The translations under genes were made by a program, and so were the position numbers. This document shows, piece after piece, positions 10,075 through 23,690 of a stretch of DNA of 64,000 nt; position 1 is the stretch's first letter; each line of letters begins with the position of its first letter. A model generated the notes under the pieces. That model searched no databases. It was not told where the DNA came from and was given only the letters and a program-made list of their open reading frames with translations. This DNA is from Dermanyssus gallinae (taxonomy: Eukaryota > Arthropoda > Arachnida > Mesostigmata > Dermanyssidae): NCBI GenBank assembly GCA_003439945.1, contig QVRM01005378.1, positions 544,001 through 608,000 on the forward strand, written 5' to 3'.

Positions 10075-11169
10075 TTATCTGATGGCAGTACTAACTTCGT
10101 TCCCGGCAGAGAGACGTTCTCTGACATATTCTTTATATCTCCTCCAGTCAGCGACGCAAGTCCATCTCCACTTCTTGCCATTATCTGCTCTTAAGTACAG
10201 GTAGCACCGAGCATGATCTGAGAAGGTGGCGCTGGTGTCTTCAATTCCCATAAAGAAGTAGTTTGTTAACTCATTGCTCACTGCGACGACATCAAGATGA
10301 GACTCCACAAAACCAGAGATGTACTGTCGCATAGACGTTGGGCTGCCATCATTCATAATGGTGTAGTTTTTGGTTTCAAGGTTGTTAAACAGATCTTCTC
10401 CGCGTTTGGTTACATTTGCACTGCCCCATGCAGGGTGCTTTGCATTGAAGTCGCCTGCCAAGATGAGTGGCGCATGCTGGCACAACGCATCCATTAATTG
10501 AGTCACGTTGATGGCTTTGTTCGGTGAGAGGTAAACCGAAACTATATTCATGGTGATGTCCTGCAGTTTGACAGATACCCCGCACATGCGAGCCCCGTCT
10601 ACCGATTGGAGCGACAGTTCACACTGCTCTACATTCGTGTCAACGAGAATTGTAGCCAGTGAGGGTGTACCGGTTGATTGACAATCTGTGTCAACATACG
10701 TCACAAAACCATAAATTCCGAAATTTTTAGGAAAATTACCTTCGTTTAAACATATTACTTTGATGCCACTCGTGCACATTTCTTTTATAACTGGAACATT
10801 CTTCTTGTGACTCCAGCCACAATTCCAGTGTATTAGACATGGTCTAGACACTGTGTTTTTGTTGGCAAGGAACTGAAGAAGACTTTCAATTTTGTGTCCT
10901 CCTTCCAGTAATTCTACTAGACGAACCACATCTGGATGTTCATCTAGCCAGGGTCTTACGAAGAATTTTATGCCAGACCAGAAGGTCCGTAGTGTTGTCA
11001 CACCAAGACTAATTTCTCCAGACGAGGGAGGTGTCTGTTTTGAAGTTGCGGGTGACGCAATATTCGTCCGTGATTTGTTCTTCTTCCTGGGCGCTGGAAC
11101 AGGTGGCAAGCTACTTAACAGCAAGCATGCTGCAACACACGAGCTTAAACAGCGATTTAAACCAAGCAA
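10075..11169 (-). pseudogene. APE-type endonuclease region of the minus-strand LINE
   Basis: A 364-residue open frame, the longest in the window. Residues from about 115 on match the exonuclease/endonuclease/phosphatase fold used by LINEs to nick target DNA: H-W-N-C-G at the start, N-E-G (metal-binding Glu), A-G-D-F-N-A-K-H-P-A-W-G (catalytic Asp/Asn), L-D-V-V-A-V and F-S-D-H-A near the end. The first 115 residues are Ser/Pro/Lys-rich and may be part of the preceding ORF fused in frame. This piece is uninterrupted, but the element is dead downstream. Confidence 0.85.
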
Positions 11170-11709
11170 TTTACCAAGCTTTACAATCCACTTCTCCGGT
11201 TAACCGGCCAGTTTGATGTACTGATCTGGCAATTGTTAGTAGCAACCAACAGGGTCTCCCTCCTAAGCGCACTTATTGCTGTCAGCATCTGCCTTTATCA
11301 TATCGGCGACATTACTGTTTCGAAACGGTTTGGCTTAAGATGGAAGGTTATAGATTTTGCACGACGAAAGGTTTGGCGCGCATCGTATTCTATGTTGTTT
11401 TTTTATTGTCGCTGCTGCCATTGTAGTATTGCGCCTTGATGACTGGTAGGCAACCTTCGAGCTGCATTTGATGCTCTTCACCGGCCCCTGTAACTGGGCC
11501 AATTTTTAAATTGCTTTCTTTGTGCACTTTAAAATGCATTGTCGCCGACATTTCCATATACCGTAGTGATGTTACTAGAGTAGAGAGCGGGCAGTCGTTT
11601 CGTCCAATTCTGGTTGTCGTTGAATTTTGCCTCAACGTAAATTAAATCATACACACACAACCATGTATAGACACTTCTGCATACACGTATGTACAGACGC
11701 GCATATCTA

Positions 11710-11751
<42 letters not shown>

Positions 11752-12017
11752 CCGTTCATGTGCACATTTACAAAACTGCATAAACAAATTTATAGGCGGG
11801 CAGTATGCGGAAATCTCGATAGCTTCGTGTCACGCCACTCATGCTACACCATCTCTTACGGAGCAGCTTCTGCAGCTCGAGGGCAGCCTCGAGCCTTCGT
11901 CGGCGAAGGCGCAGAGGCTCTGAAACTGTCGGTCTGCACGCTCGCGGCACATAATGCAGCATTCAGCTTTAAAATCTGTTAGAATATTGCTGCACATTGT
12001 CTATACGCGCATTGTGC

Positions 12018-12018
<1 letters not shown>

Positions 12019-12096
<78 letters not shown>
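12019..12096. repeat. (TA)n microsatellite
   Basis: About 78 bp of TA with single-base interruptions near 12060 and 12085. Confidence 0.95.
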
Positions 12097-15000
12097 GACG
12101 AAGCCAAAGCTTGCTGCGGGTTGGTCGTTGGCGTATTGATCGTCTCGAAGCGTCCACCTCCCGCGTCGCTGTCAAACTCAGTTAGCTGTTGCGACCTCTT
12201 TTAATTATAGCTAAATTAAAACCTTTAATAGAGCTTCATTTGTGGGTGTGCTTCAAAATCAAATCAAGAGCGTACGAGTTGATCATTAATTTCGTAGTAG
12301 TAGTAGTAGTAGTAGTCATACTCGCTGCAATAATAGCAGTTCTTACCAGGCCCAACGTCGCTTGGCCTCGACGATCGGGCGACGAAAACTATCGTGGAAT
12401 CCAACGTGGAATAACCGATTTTTCGTCGAAGTAGATCGAGCGCAAGCGGTTATCTCGGAAAAAAATGTTGTAACATATATTTCAATTAAAAGTAATATAA
12501 ATACACTATCAGTACGAGGTTCCCTGTCCTTGTTTCAACTAGGGTCCTGTTCTATGTTAGTGGTTAGACAGCTTTGGTTGGTTACTCTGTGTTCTGACGG
12601 TTGCACGTTTTGCACGTTTGGCACGCGTCGAATCGTCGTCGTCGTGGTTGTGTGTACATATGCTGTGTCTTTCTGGTGTCTTCTGCATATCTGGTCAATT
12701 CGTCTATCGAGAAGAACGCGCACACCTAGCTGTGCTGGTGTGCGTATTTAGACATGCGTCTATATGTCTGTGTGCACACAGTATAACATCGGTATCAGTC
12801 GCAAGAACAGTATGCTTACATGTAGATGTTTATATGTACGTATATAATATGTTCATGGGTATCGTTTGTGGTGGTAGACGGTGGTAACGGGCTTATGGCT
12901 GGACAAGAGAGGAGAACACAGGTGTCGGGGAAACGGCGGGGGGTTGGAGGATCTCTCGTGTAAGAAACCTCTCAGCCTGTTTGTGAAGGTCGGTCGTGCA
13001 ATCGGGGTGTGTGTACGAGTATGTGAACTATATGGGTTAGTGGGTGGCCACGCTTTAAGGCGTCTAGAACAACGTCACTGACGATGTGGCTACCACAACC
13101 ATATAGAGCACTGAGAACCTGCCGGCAACTTCACGCGGCAAGCGGCGGCTGAGCGTGGGGTTGGCATCTCACTGGCAGATAGATAGTCTGTACCTTGAGA
13201 GGGGGGAGCTGATGTGGAGGGGGGGGGGGGGGGGGGCGAGTGGAGGGGAGAATTCGGGGGGCTAAGGGGCTGTCAAGGGGACAGCCAGGCCAAAAAAACG
13301 AACGAGTTCGCCCAACGGCACTACCACCACCAACAACACCAGCAGCAGCAGCAGCGGTAGCAGCGGCAGTCGCCGGAGAGCTGCACCGGACCTGCCGATG
13401 GCAGCGGTTTGCGTGTAGCCATTAGCATGCATAGCAAACACGGCCATCGTGCCATACTGGCGGAAGGCTCTGTCCCCTGGCCGGAGGCCGTCAGGCCGAG
13501 CGTTACTGCGGGGCTAAGCTTGTCTCGTTTCACCTCCAGTCATGATGCGATGCCGCCATCGCTTTCACCACCACCACCACCACCCCTGCTACCCCCGCCG
13601 TCGTCGATTCAAGGTCAACCACGATGATCATAGATCGTGTCAAAATGATGATTATTATTACTAGCATCGTCACCACCACCGTCGCTGTCGTCGTTGCTGT
13701 CGCAGTTATGGCTACGATCACAGACGGCCATAAGGTTCATACTTTAAGACGACCAGGCCCTTCATGCATCTATGCAACTTCCATTCAAGCAACTACTACA
13801 GCTTCTTCAGCCGAACATGAGCCTCGTTGTCTTGTCAACGCTGGAGCTACTCCTCAACAGGATCACTCTATTACACAATGGGGCTATCATTGTCAACATG
13901 TAGTAGCCTAAGTGGAGTCAAAATTAGCTAACGAAAATCATCGAAACCGTAGCTCCTATAAGGCGCAGAACGTTAGATCAAATATCGCGCACCGACAAGG
14001 ACCTCCATCCGTCAGTACAACGTCCTCACTCGAGTAACGTCCTTGCTCCTCCTTACGAGTCTTTACTAAGGTCGCCGTACTCGCCGTAGCGAACCTTTGC
14101 TAACGTTCTTACTCGTCCTAATGTTACCTAGCGTTCTAACTAATCCTCATTATATCCTATTATAATTGAGGTTTTGCTAACTCGAATAATTTTTGTTATA
14201 TTTCCCTCGGTTTCCGAATCCTGTCGCGACGATCGCCTCAATATGACTCCTTGCCGCGCCCATCGGACAAACTCGTGTTCGCTAAGTTCTCTACCTACTT
14301 TGTCTAGTAGAAATAGGTATTGCACTTATGCTTCTAAATAACTATGTTCTGTCTTGCCGCCAGCGGGCAATTTGTGACGTAGAAGCCAAAATGTACTGCA
14401 AAAGTGCCAAATTCGTCGGCCAACCTTCTTTCGCAAGCCTTCAGGTAGGCCGGCACGCGTCCGAACGCCGACAGCGCTTGTTGTGAAGCAAACAAGGTGC
14501 GTCATTTGGCGTTGTTGGCGCCGGCCTTGACGTCGCGGCCGCCGTGAAATCACCTCTGAATAACACTGTGGTTATCAAAACGCACGCACGCCACAGCGCT
14601 GCCCACTGAGTGAAATGGTGACCGGGCAAAGTTCAAACAAAAGTCCAAACGCCACTCTTCATCTATCTATCTGTCTGTCTGTCTATCTGTCCAAATCTAA
14701 ACACTCCCCCGTCCATTCACTCAAGGAAAGTCGACAAAGTGGGTCCGTGGTTCGTGTGAGGTCTTAGTAACGCAAGGAGCCCCATTTGCACTTCGCTGCC
14801 TTGCGCATCGCTTGTCGGATTTCCGTGGTGGCCGTTCACCGCGATGATGGCCATCATCGCGGTTATCGCAGCCGTCTAACCCTCAACTCAATGACCTCGA
14901 CTAAATGACTGAAAAGCTGGCTGGCTAAACGAGTTAGCTCCGTCAACACTGCAGGTTCCACCAGCGCCCTCCCCCCTCAGCCACGTAGGCCTGCCTCTAC

Positions 15001-16189
15001 ACTCCGGGACAGAAAGATTGCGGCCTTATTAGGAGAAACATGACCCTTGTAGCGGTCTATTTGCCTCACACATGATTATTCGCGGTTATTTAACTCATTC
15101 TGCACCGTTTGCATTTCTTCTCGAAGAAGAGTTCACATAACGGTCATAGGCTCTCTCTAGTAAAAAAAATGGCTATGATAAGGGTGCAGTCTTCTTCGGT
15201 AAGGATATTCGGAGGTAATGGGGCTTCTGATAAGGGCGAATGCTGTGCCGACACACAGAGATTGCAACAACAACGAAGGACAAATACGAAGCAACAACTC
15301 GACAGGAGATGCCGGACGAGGAAGAGGAAACGCCACCATAGTCGGCGTTGCTTGCCGGCTTGCTCGAATGTAAATAGATTTGGAAGAAGCATTATGAAAG
15401 CACGGCAGAGACGAGCGAGACGAAATTAGCTCCTTCGGTGAAGCTTCTATTCGAGGGTGGGTTGACAATATAATTGGCCACGTTAGAACCACCAGAAGAC
15501 AAATTCATACAAGTTGGTTAAACTTCACGACGGCTTGAATGAGACGTTTCAAATAAATAAGAAACATGGTAGAAAGAGACGCTGCATAGATGAGTTGGAC
15601 ACAAAGTTGAAGACGCGCTTAATATTCTAGTCACTTTTGTTCATAGACAAACTCTGGCTGTGTGCTCGATTCCAATTATTGTTGTTGTTGTTGTTGTGCT
15701 TGTGGTTGTTGTGGGATAGCAGAACGAGTGCCGTCTAGTGAACAGTAGGCTATAGTTGACGTCTTTGATCTGGGTGCAATATACTTTAGGAATTTTAGCT
15801 ACACAGAAATCCATAACACGGATACGCACTTCCATAGTATCTATTTTGGAGCCCATGGATACCGACCTAATGCTCAGCCAATAGCTAGGGATGTCGTTAG
15901 CCATCTGGTGACGAATATTTAGGTGCATTTGTAAAAGCTGTCGTACAGAACTGGAAGAATGATTGGACGTAATTAATTTTTTTTTCTAGTAAGCAACGCA
16001 TTTGTCGAATAATGCCCTTCCACTGACAATTCCCAGTTCTGGTCCTCCACCTACGTTCTCATTTATCAGTTGGTCCAGAAAACTTCCACCAACCACGTGA
16101 TAGAACACTAGCTTCTGAATGACAGGTATTCATTTTTTTACATATACTTTGTAGAGCTAAGACATTAAACGATCGCAAAAGCCGTCTTC

Positions 16190-16900
16190 AAACAGTCTGT
16201 GTGTGTGATGTATTAGATAGTTTGTGTGATATAACACGATCAATTCTAGTAGGCGACTTTGACCTTTCGAAAATTGATTGGTTTAATGTAGAGCCTGCCG
16301 ACTCCAGTTCAATGAAGCCCACGTTGATAATTGTATGTGTTACGAATGGACTTCACCAGTTGGTCATTGAACTTACACAACCAAAAACCATTCCCAACCC
16401 TAATGGCGAATGTAGCTAAGTGACAATGAGTCAATTGGATGAAGGCCACCATGGAAAAGAGTCTATGCTACCTGTGATTGCGTGCACGTAATTTACAAAT
16501 GTTTTTCTAATATTATGCATATTTTTATCGATAAATATGTGCCAAAACGGTATTCAAGGAAGTGCAATAGTGGCAATCTTTGGGAACACATAAATAATCT
16601 TCAGAAACTCGAATGGAAAATGATTCAGTTGCACACTTTGAAGCCCAACTTCGAAAAGCTAGCACAAGGCTTCATACACTGGGAGAAGCCAGTCTTGATT
16701 TCAGTCTTGACGCAGTATCTTTCCTTTGGAACGCCAAAAAGCGCCTGAAGAGAAAGGATAACATCAGAGCCTTGAAATGCTGCAACATTCAGGCGGATTT
16801 CAGAGGATAAAGAAAAACAACAACAACAACAGCAACAACTAACATTTTAAACGACTTCTTTTCCTCAGTGTATGCTAGCAAACAGGCAACGTTATCATCT
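16190..16900 (+). mobile_element. CR1-like LINE scrap
   Basis: Two short pieces fit the endonuclease-to-RT span of CR1/L2-type LINEs. At 16201-16419, I-L-V-G-D-F-D-L-S-K-I-D-W followed by a leucine-rich tail resembles the G-D-F-N-x-P-x-I-D-W motif of the endonuclease. At about 16830-16900, L-N-D-F-F-S-S-V-Y-A-S resembles the F-N-x-F-F-x-S-V-F segment just before the RT. The part between is degenerate. No intact frame remains. Confidence 0.5.
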
Positions 16901-16933
16901 TTATCTGGTAAATCACTTTCTGTAACTACGTTA

Positions 16934-17103
16934 GTAGACTAGTATAGGGGGAGTATAGTACACGATAGTAGACTAGGATAGGAGGAGGATAGTACACGAA
17001 AGTAGACTAAGAGAGGAGGAGGATAGTATATGATAGTAGACTAGAAAAGGAAGAGCATAGTACAGCATAGCAGACTATGATAGGAGTGTGGGGTGTGCAC
17101 GGT
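16934..17103. repeat. 34-bp minisatellite, about five copies
   Basis: Tandem units start GTAGACTAG at 16934, 16968, 17002 and 17036, with a diverged fifth at 17070. Each is 34 bp, with a conserved ATAGTA(C/T)A core near its end. Units differ by 3-8 bases. Confidence 0.8.
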
Positions 17104-17821
17104 ATAGGAAAAGTATAGTATCGTAGTAGTGCCTTAGGCAATAGTGGAGGACTAGTGCTTATTACTTTTGAATACGCGTGGTGCAGATATTTTTCTTTCC
17201 GTTCGTAGTTGAGCAGAATTCCTTTAGTGGTGGTTGGCTTGAGACGGCTCTAGTTCAGCTCAGCACGCTGCTAACTAAATCAAATCCTAACTGTTTCGAT
17301 GTGACAGTTAATCCTCAGACGGCCGTAGGCCATAATGGTTTCTATTCACAGAGCTGCCTCAAGAGCTTAGGTAGGCTCACGTGACGCAAAAGGCTTCATG
17401 ACGCCGAAGTGTGAAATGAAACAGAGAAACGACTTAAGCACTTCGTTTCAAAGCGGCACTTTTCTTTGTGTCCTATTAGAAAGCCGGACAGACTAGGTCC
17501 TATTAGAAAGCGGATAGACTTTTTTAGCGAGTCTTACTTGTAGGCACACATGTTTAAAGGTCTTTAAAAGATCTCCCAAGACTAATTGCCGAGTCATATC
17601 TAAAAATAAAAAAATAGATGTGTGGTGGGAATATTGCACCCGGAGTGGATTCTGTAGAGTAAGAGTTTGTTCTGCATCAAATCTGTGATCCCCATGTCAT
17701 ACTTTACACTTGTAACTGCCACGGAATAACACAAATCGAACACCGGTAGTGATAACGGCGGGGTGAAGTAAAGGATATAATTATGGCAAAGCACACATAA
17801 ATAAATATATACGCAACTATA

Positions 17822-17868
<47 letters not shown>

Positions 17869-18053
17869 CAAACTTTAAAGCAGGGGGTCACTTATATATT
17901 ACGTGGCTGGTCCGCCACCACTACGTTGATTTTAGGTGTCCTAGCCAATACCCGAGCATATTTAATTAGTGCTGCGATAGTGACATGGGACACGTCACTG
18001 GATAATATGGTTAATTGTCTAACAACAAACACTTGTTCTTGGTCGATTTTCAG

Positions 18054-18185
18054 AGGCCCACCGGGCACTTGAGCTGCTGGAGGATTTTCACGCCAAGCTG
18101 ACCAGGCCGCAGGATCGGCAGCTACGCCAGGCTATCGAGCGCGTTATACGCATCTTCAAATCGAAACTCTTTCAGGCACTTCTTG
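18054..18185 (+). CDS. dlg1: dlg1 coding exon 2 (L27 domain, first part)
   Basis: The exon starts after TTTTCAG and ends G|GTACGT. It enters in phase 1 (G|AG gives Glu) and leaves in phase 1. It encodes E-A-H-R-A-L-E-L-L-E-D-F-H then K-L-T-R-P-Q-D-R-Q-L-R and I-E-R-V-I-R-I-F-K-S-K-L-F-Q-A-L-L. This is nearly identical in pattern to the L27 domain of fly Dlg S97, and clearly related to vertebrate DLG1. L27 is a helical pairing module that links MAGUKs to partners such as Lin-2/CASK and Lin-7 and supports Dlg multimerisation. The exon holds helices 1 and 2. GC content and third-codon GC are far above the flanking intron, as expected for selected coding sequence. Confidence 0.97.
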
Positions 18186-21100
18186 GTACGTCGCATATAT
18201 ACATTTTTTTTCCTATTTATGTTCATATATATATATATATATACCAACTATTTACAAGGAAAACTATTTGTAAGTCCAGCCACATACTGCAAGTCGTCGT
18301 TGCTCCACGCTGACTCTGTTCTATATGATTTGCTTTAATTATCCAACACTAGCTACCTGTAACGTGTCGCAATTCACTATTTGATCTATCCTTGTACAAT
18401 AAACATGTGGCACATTATATTGTCGAGGTCCTTATATCTACGTTTGTCAACGTTGGTGCCTCTGCAACTAGGTCCCGGATTAAGGTTTCGGCATGATTTC
18501 CCAGGACTGCCATGCCTTTTACCATATGTCCTGCACCGAGCCTTCGTAACATGATGCACTGTCTAGTGAACTGTATGAACCGACAAAGGTGATTGTGAGA
18601 AATAAAAACATCATACAATGAAGTAAGTGTCCCAACAAATTGGCCGATTAGACAACAGAAGTATACTCAGAATCCCTAAGCAAGGAATTTTTACGGGCTA
18701 AACTTCCGCGCAAAAGGATTTCCTTAAGGAATGAACAGGCTTTTGTAAAAGGGTATTTGTGTCAACCAAAAAAGTGCGATGTTGTGGTTTAGATAAAAAC
18801 GCACACGAAACAAAAGTGATTTTGCAGAATTACCTATTTGGCGAGAGTGAGAAAAACCAGTCATGTTCTACTCTGGTACGAGCTATTTAGGCGCTTGACG
18901 AGCAGAATAATTTCCCATTTGAGCTTTGCGCCGTAAGGCAATAGGACGGTCTGTAAAGGGTGTTGGTGTCATTTAAGCAGGTTGTACAATTATGTCCAAC
19001 CTGTGTATGCATTTAGATTAGTAGCACACTTGCTTCAATTGTTACCCCGCTGTACCACTCCTAGGGAATATGGCAGAAAAGACACCGCAGAAGGTAAGGC
19101 TCGCTGAACGAGTGGAGCTGCGTTGAACTAACTTCTAACTGTGGTCTGTTTGAATTAGCCAGTTTCTCTGGCCACGGCTTGCTTCAAATCGTAGGCGGTG
19201 GCTAGATGAGGTGCCTCCGTGGACCATAAGATACTTTAAGAGCACCCTATTTACTCTCAAGCGGACACACGCTAGGGAGTACATAGGCCCCTATGAAACC
19301 TGACACAGCCGTTTTTCCCTTTTCCAGTACTGTCCTTCGAAAAGACACAAAGGATAAGCTCAGCGAGCACGATGACATTTGCTTTATCCGGTCCCAGCAT
19401 AGAAATCAATTTTCTGAAATTCTCCTACTAACGAAGGGTACGAGCGGATGACAAAGTTATAACTAACACTCGTAAAAGTAGTATTCCTTGTATAATAATT
19501 TATTACGACAATTGTAGGGTATTGAAGATGCAATCCTTCTAGCCGCCTCATTTATTGTTGTTGTTGTTCTTGTTGTTGTCCATAAATTGCAGTGGTCGCC
19601 ATTTATTGTTTATGTCGATGTCCGCCAAATAGACCGCTGTAAAGCAAATAAATGGCTAAATAGTCCTGCGAACACAAAGGCATGAGCGTATACGAGTATG
19701 CATTGGTGTATAAGAGTATGCATTAGTGTATACGAATGCCGACAAGTTACTGTACGATATGATATGTTGTACGCTACCGGCTATGTTACTGCGCCTGAGC
19801 TGGAACGCGTTTTGCTTTACTTAGCCTGTCTACGGGGTGAGATTCTCTTTGACCTCTGAAAAGGTGTCATTCCCCTCCTTCTGCGTAGTTGTCGGCCGTT
19901 TACGTCGTCACCTTTGTTTTTAGCTTTCTGCTCGACATTGTGCTACGCCATTCTCACCGCCATTACACAGTTACAGAGCTTAGCAGGCGAGTTCTGTTCT
20001 GGTTGACGGCAAATTTCGCTGGGCTTTACCGGCCAGCCGGCCAGCCAGCCAGCCTGCGGGCAATGGTGGGACAGCGACGACGAGCAGGCAGCGTGCGACA
20101 AGGAAAAAACGGGGAACCCGCCACTGGCTAAGGAGAGCGCCAAGGTACTTGGCTCGAGTCAGCCTTTCTATCTCTCTATGACTGCCTGCATTCCTGCCTG
20201 CCAGGAAGAAGACGACGACGACCACGACGACGCAGACATTGAGTGCAGTTGTGCGATTTACGGCCAGGCTATAGCAGTTAGCTGCCGTTGGCTCGCCGAC
20301 AACGACACCTCCTCGCCGCTCACACGAGTTACGCACACCGCGTACACAACACCCATCTAGATGTACACACAATACCCCACGCCCCCCCCCCCCCCCCCCC
20401 ACACGCACAAACACGTTCGCACCATGACAGCCTAAAAGCAGCAGCAGCAGAAGCAACTGCAGGACCAGCGTACAAGACGGGAGAAGCGTACAAGACGGCG
20501 CCTTGACCATCATGGACAGCACCTACCTCCACTACTATCATGGCGATCAAGCCAACGACGACGACGACAACGATAACGGCAGCGGCGGCGCCGACAGCAG
20601 CAGCTGCGATAACAACAATCACCAAAGATACCACCAAGCTCTTGGGTGTCCCTCCCGCGAACACTTCCCTGTTTCCCTGTTGGGTAAAACGTTGTGGGGG
20701 TCGGAGACGGTTGGGGTGATGGTAGTGACGCTGTAAACAGACACTATCCAGTAGGCACACAGTGACAACAGCAACCACAGGACAGGGAAACCACAAAGAA
20801 TTAGGCGAAAGGCGGCATTGCCATCATCGTCATCACCACCATCATCATCTAGCAGCAACAGCAGCTGCAGCAGCAGTTCTACCAGCGGCCGCAGCAGCAG
20901 CAGGTTTAACACATTCGGCGGGGGTCGCCCCTAATCTGGAAGCCAGAATGGATGGCACTCCGGCCTGTGCGAACCAACAGCTCAGTGTACGTCGGTACAG
21001 CAGCTCCCGATAGCACCCCACTTGGCAGCGGGGTGTTGGCCATGTCGGGGAGGCCGGGAGGGAGGGAGGAAGGATCTCTCTTCCTCGGTCTCCCTCCCTT

Positions 21101-23491
21101 ACTGTTCTTTTCCCGTCTCGTGTCCTTTCTGTATTACGGTCGTGGGTGATTCTTCTTCTTGTCGGCGGTGTCGTCACACCTACTACGTTGTGTTCGTCGT
21201 CGCGGTCGCTTTTCTTGTCGGTGGCCCTTCTCTTGTCATGGTCACTTCTTGTCCGTCGCCGTTGCCTGCAATAGGAGCGAGCCCACCGTGCTCTATCGTT
21301 TATTATCTGCAGAGAAAGTACGTACGGGTTCATTCGTTTGCACGCAGCAGACGACTTCGGACGAACCGACAGGCGGATATGAGTGAGTAGGCCAAACGCA
21401 ATGCGACGGAAGGCATTCGGTGGAATTCCAAAACACAGGCGGCTGCCACCGGCCCCATAGCCCACTCCGGGCTGGCTTCACCCCCTTTATTCGGCCAGTT
21501 CATCGAATGCCGTTTTGGTGCAGGTGAACTTGTCATTCTCATTGCTGGCTTGCCGATCGCTGACTGGTTGGCTAGACGCAAGCCCAGGGACGCAAATAAG
21601 CATAGATAGGCTTTTATAGTTAAATAGTCAAGCTATTTACGCGACGTCTTGTTTGACTTCAATTGTCCGAGACACACACAAGCGGCAGCGCGTCGTTAAG
21701 TTAGATTATCAGGTCTGAGACTTACCAACGCGGCGTGTTTATATCAGTATTTGCTTCACGATGAACTCAAGTTGGCAGCTCTGGAGGATTCGTACACACA
21801 CACAGCTCTATCAACATCAATTTTTGCAGCATTTGCTCTAACTCTTAACTTTTAAATGCCGTACCTAATTATATATACCATACACTATATATTGATGCTA
21901 CTACTATATACACGGTGTAAAGTTTTCTGCTTCGTTATTAGCATTTGATGATTTTTGTTTCTCGAAAAACTACTCTTTTGACGACATCTTGCCAAAAATG
22001 ACTTTGATTTAAAAAAAGCCTTTTTTGCTAGATTAAAAATTAGTGAACTCGAATGATCTCATGTGGCTAGCTAAAAGTTATTGAGCAATTGGAATCGAGA
22101 ATAGCCTAAATTCAAAAGCTAAGGTGACTTGTGTAAAAAGTTCTTTCTTTTTGACTCAGCGTGTATTTATTTGCTGAGTGTGAGGCTAGCCACTGAGCTT
22201 GTTGAACAGACCTTGTGGAATTTCCTCTAAAATCATTTTTCCTTTGCATGAACGAGGCATGCATAGATCACTTTTTTTCGTTTTTTTGCGGAACTTTTAG
22301 CCTAAATTACGGCATTAAACACCTAATTTCCTTCCACAAAGCCAAAACTAAATTATATCTTCTGTACCCTATCAGCATAGCCTTATACTTGTGTCGCTTC
22401 GTTACTATTATTCTGCGAAACAGTAAGGCTCTAGATATATAAGAATCTGCAAGAAGAGATCTCACCAGTTGATTCAGGGAGGTCTGCTCCATTAGTACGC
22501 AACTTCTTTTCTTATGTTAATCCTTCCTGGCGGACTTTGTTGGCGGGCCAGGTGGCTGAAGAAGAAGAGATACATAGATGACCTGATCACATTCCCGTAG
22601 CAAATTTGGCAGCGGCCATATTTCATGCCCTAACTAATAACTGCGTAAGTGCCTAATTAAATTAATTCAGAGACGGAAAAATACTAAATGAAAAATATTT
22701 ACGGGTGAAAAACGGAGTTTGATCCGCCGGTTTCGTCTGTGTATAGTGGGGGGTTAGTAGTAATTGTAGCGCGTGATCATTGAAACTTCGCGCGTCATTT
22801 GAAGTGACCTACAGTAAAGCCCTCATTTACCTTCTCTCTCGCTAGCGTGACATAAAGTCTGCTTATATTTACTTTCCTTTCTCTTGCTCTATGCTCTATG
22901 TCTCTACTACTTTTTTGCCCTATTCTTCATTCCCTCCGTTCTGTTTGGCGCGCTATCTCGCATTCACGTTAACGGTGGGCCATTTTGAGCAGTCAAATTT
23001 ATGGTACGCGATCTACCTCAAACATATTATATTCTATATGGAAGGCTTCGGGAATGCATAATGCAATGTACCTGAAGCTGTACTTACATACCCGTCCTTT
23101 GGCAGCAACCTGTGGCGTGTTTGGGTCGCCGGTACGAAGAGAATAAAATTTCAGGTGCTCTTACCCGACTAGAGGGTAAGGCAATTGACAAACTAGGTGA
23201 TTCGATGACAGCTCCCTAGCTGTTGTCTCGGCCAGATATCTAGACATTCGTCCATGCGTCACGTCGGGGCCAGTCAAGGCATTTTGAGTCACTCGTACAG
23301 GACTCGTTACCACATATGTAGTGAGACGACCATACGAGGGCCCCCTCCGAGCGGACTCCAACATCTTCCCCTCCCTCATTTTTAGCCTAGGCCTAGACAG
23401 TTGTAGTCGTGGAATTCGCAGCAACAGTAAGAATGGCCCTATTAGTATCAGTAATAGAATTACTAGTAGTAATAGTAGTAGTAGTAGTAGT

Positions 23492-23690
23492 CGATGGCGT
23501 GGTGCATTAGTCTGCGCCTCGCGACCGGATGAGACACATAGATTCTCCAAATCTCCGTCAAGAAGGGACGCGGGTTCGAGTCTCACCGTTGCACATTTGT
23601 ATTTATGGGGGTCCGTCTATGAAGTAATGCGAAAAACAGTCTCGTGGACGTTAAATCTTGTTTGAGGGTCAGCCCGAAAACTTAGTAGTA
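23492..23690 (+). mobile_element. tRNA-derived SINE candidate
   Basis: A pol III-like B box, CGGGTTCGAGTCTCAC, lies at 23571-23586. A weak A-box-like stretch (GGCGTGGTGCATTAG) lies about 75 bases upstream, so the head resembles a class II (Leu/Ser-like) tRNA. A unique body follows, with GTCTCGTGGACGTTAAA, then a TAG-repeat tail (23681-23710). A (TAG)n tract also precedes it. The head is too diverged to be a working tRNA. Confidence 0.45.

Larger units (their letters stand above)
7641..11169 (-). mobile_element. Decayed non-LTR retrotransposon (APE endonuclease-RT-RNase H)
   Basis: Read on the minus strand, the order is apurinic-type endonuclease (11169-10075), linker (10065-9817), reverse transcriptase (9720-9295), thumb (9285-8869), RNase H (about 8692-7760), then an A-rich 3' end (TTTTTTT on the plus strand near 7641-7647). 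Endonuclease plus RT plus RNase H in this order is the layout of the I/LOA group of LINEs. At least four frame breaks separate the pieces, so the copy is dead. I did not find target-site duplications by eye. Confidence 0.85.
1050..18053 (+). other. dlg1 intron 1 (17 kb)
   Basis: The intron is bounded by GT at 1050 and CAG at 18051-18053. It carries a GC-rich block (1110-1740), the Tc3-like transposon, a minus-strand LINE, a CR1-like scrap and a 34-bp minisatellite, all listed separately. Short (TA)n tracts lie at 1746-1779, 2202-2236, 4234-4255, 5395-5421, 7235-7252, 11716-11751 and 17819-17855. There is (TAG)n near 12295-12315, a run of 18 G at 13219-13236 and TCTA/TCTG repeats near 14660-14690. 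I see no convincing gene in 1750-5480, 11220-16190 or 17170-18050. Confidence 0.75.

Noticed and set aside
12001..12096. Regular short repeats as a CRISPR-like array
   Set aside because: It is a plain (TA)n microsatellite without unique spacers, in animal DNA; no CRISPR array is present in the window.
20845..21465. 206-codon minus-strand open frame in a GC-rich region
   Set aside because: Composition is driven by CAG/GCC repeats and Arg-rich translation of GC-rich DNA; no domain, no splice context, and competing frames on both strands.
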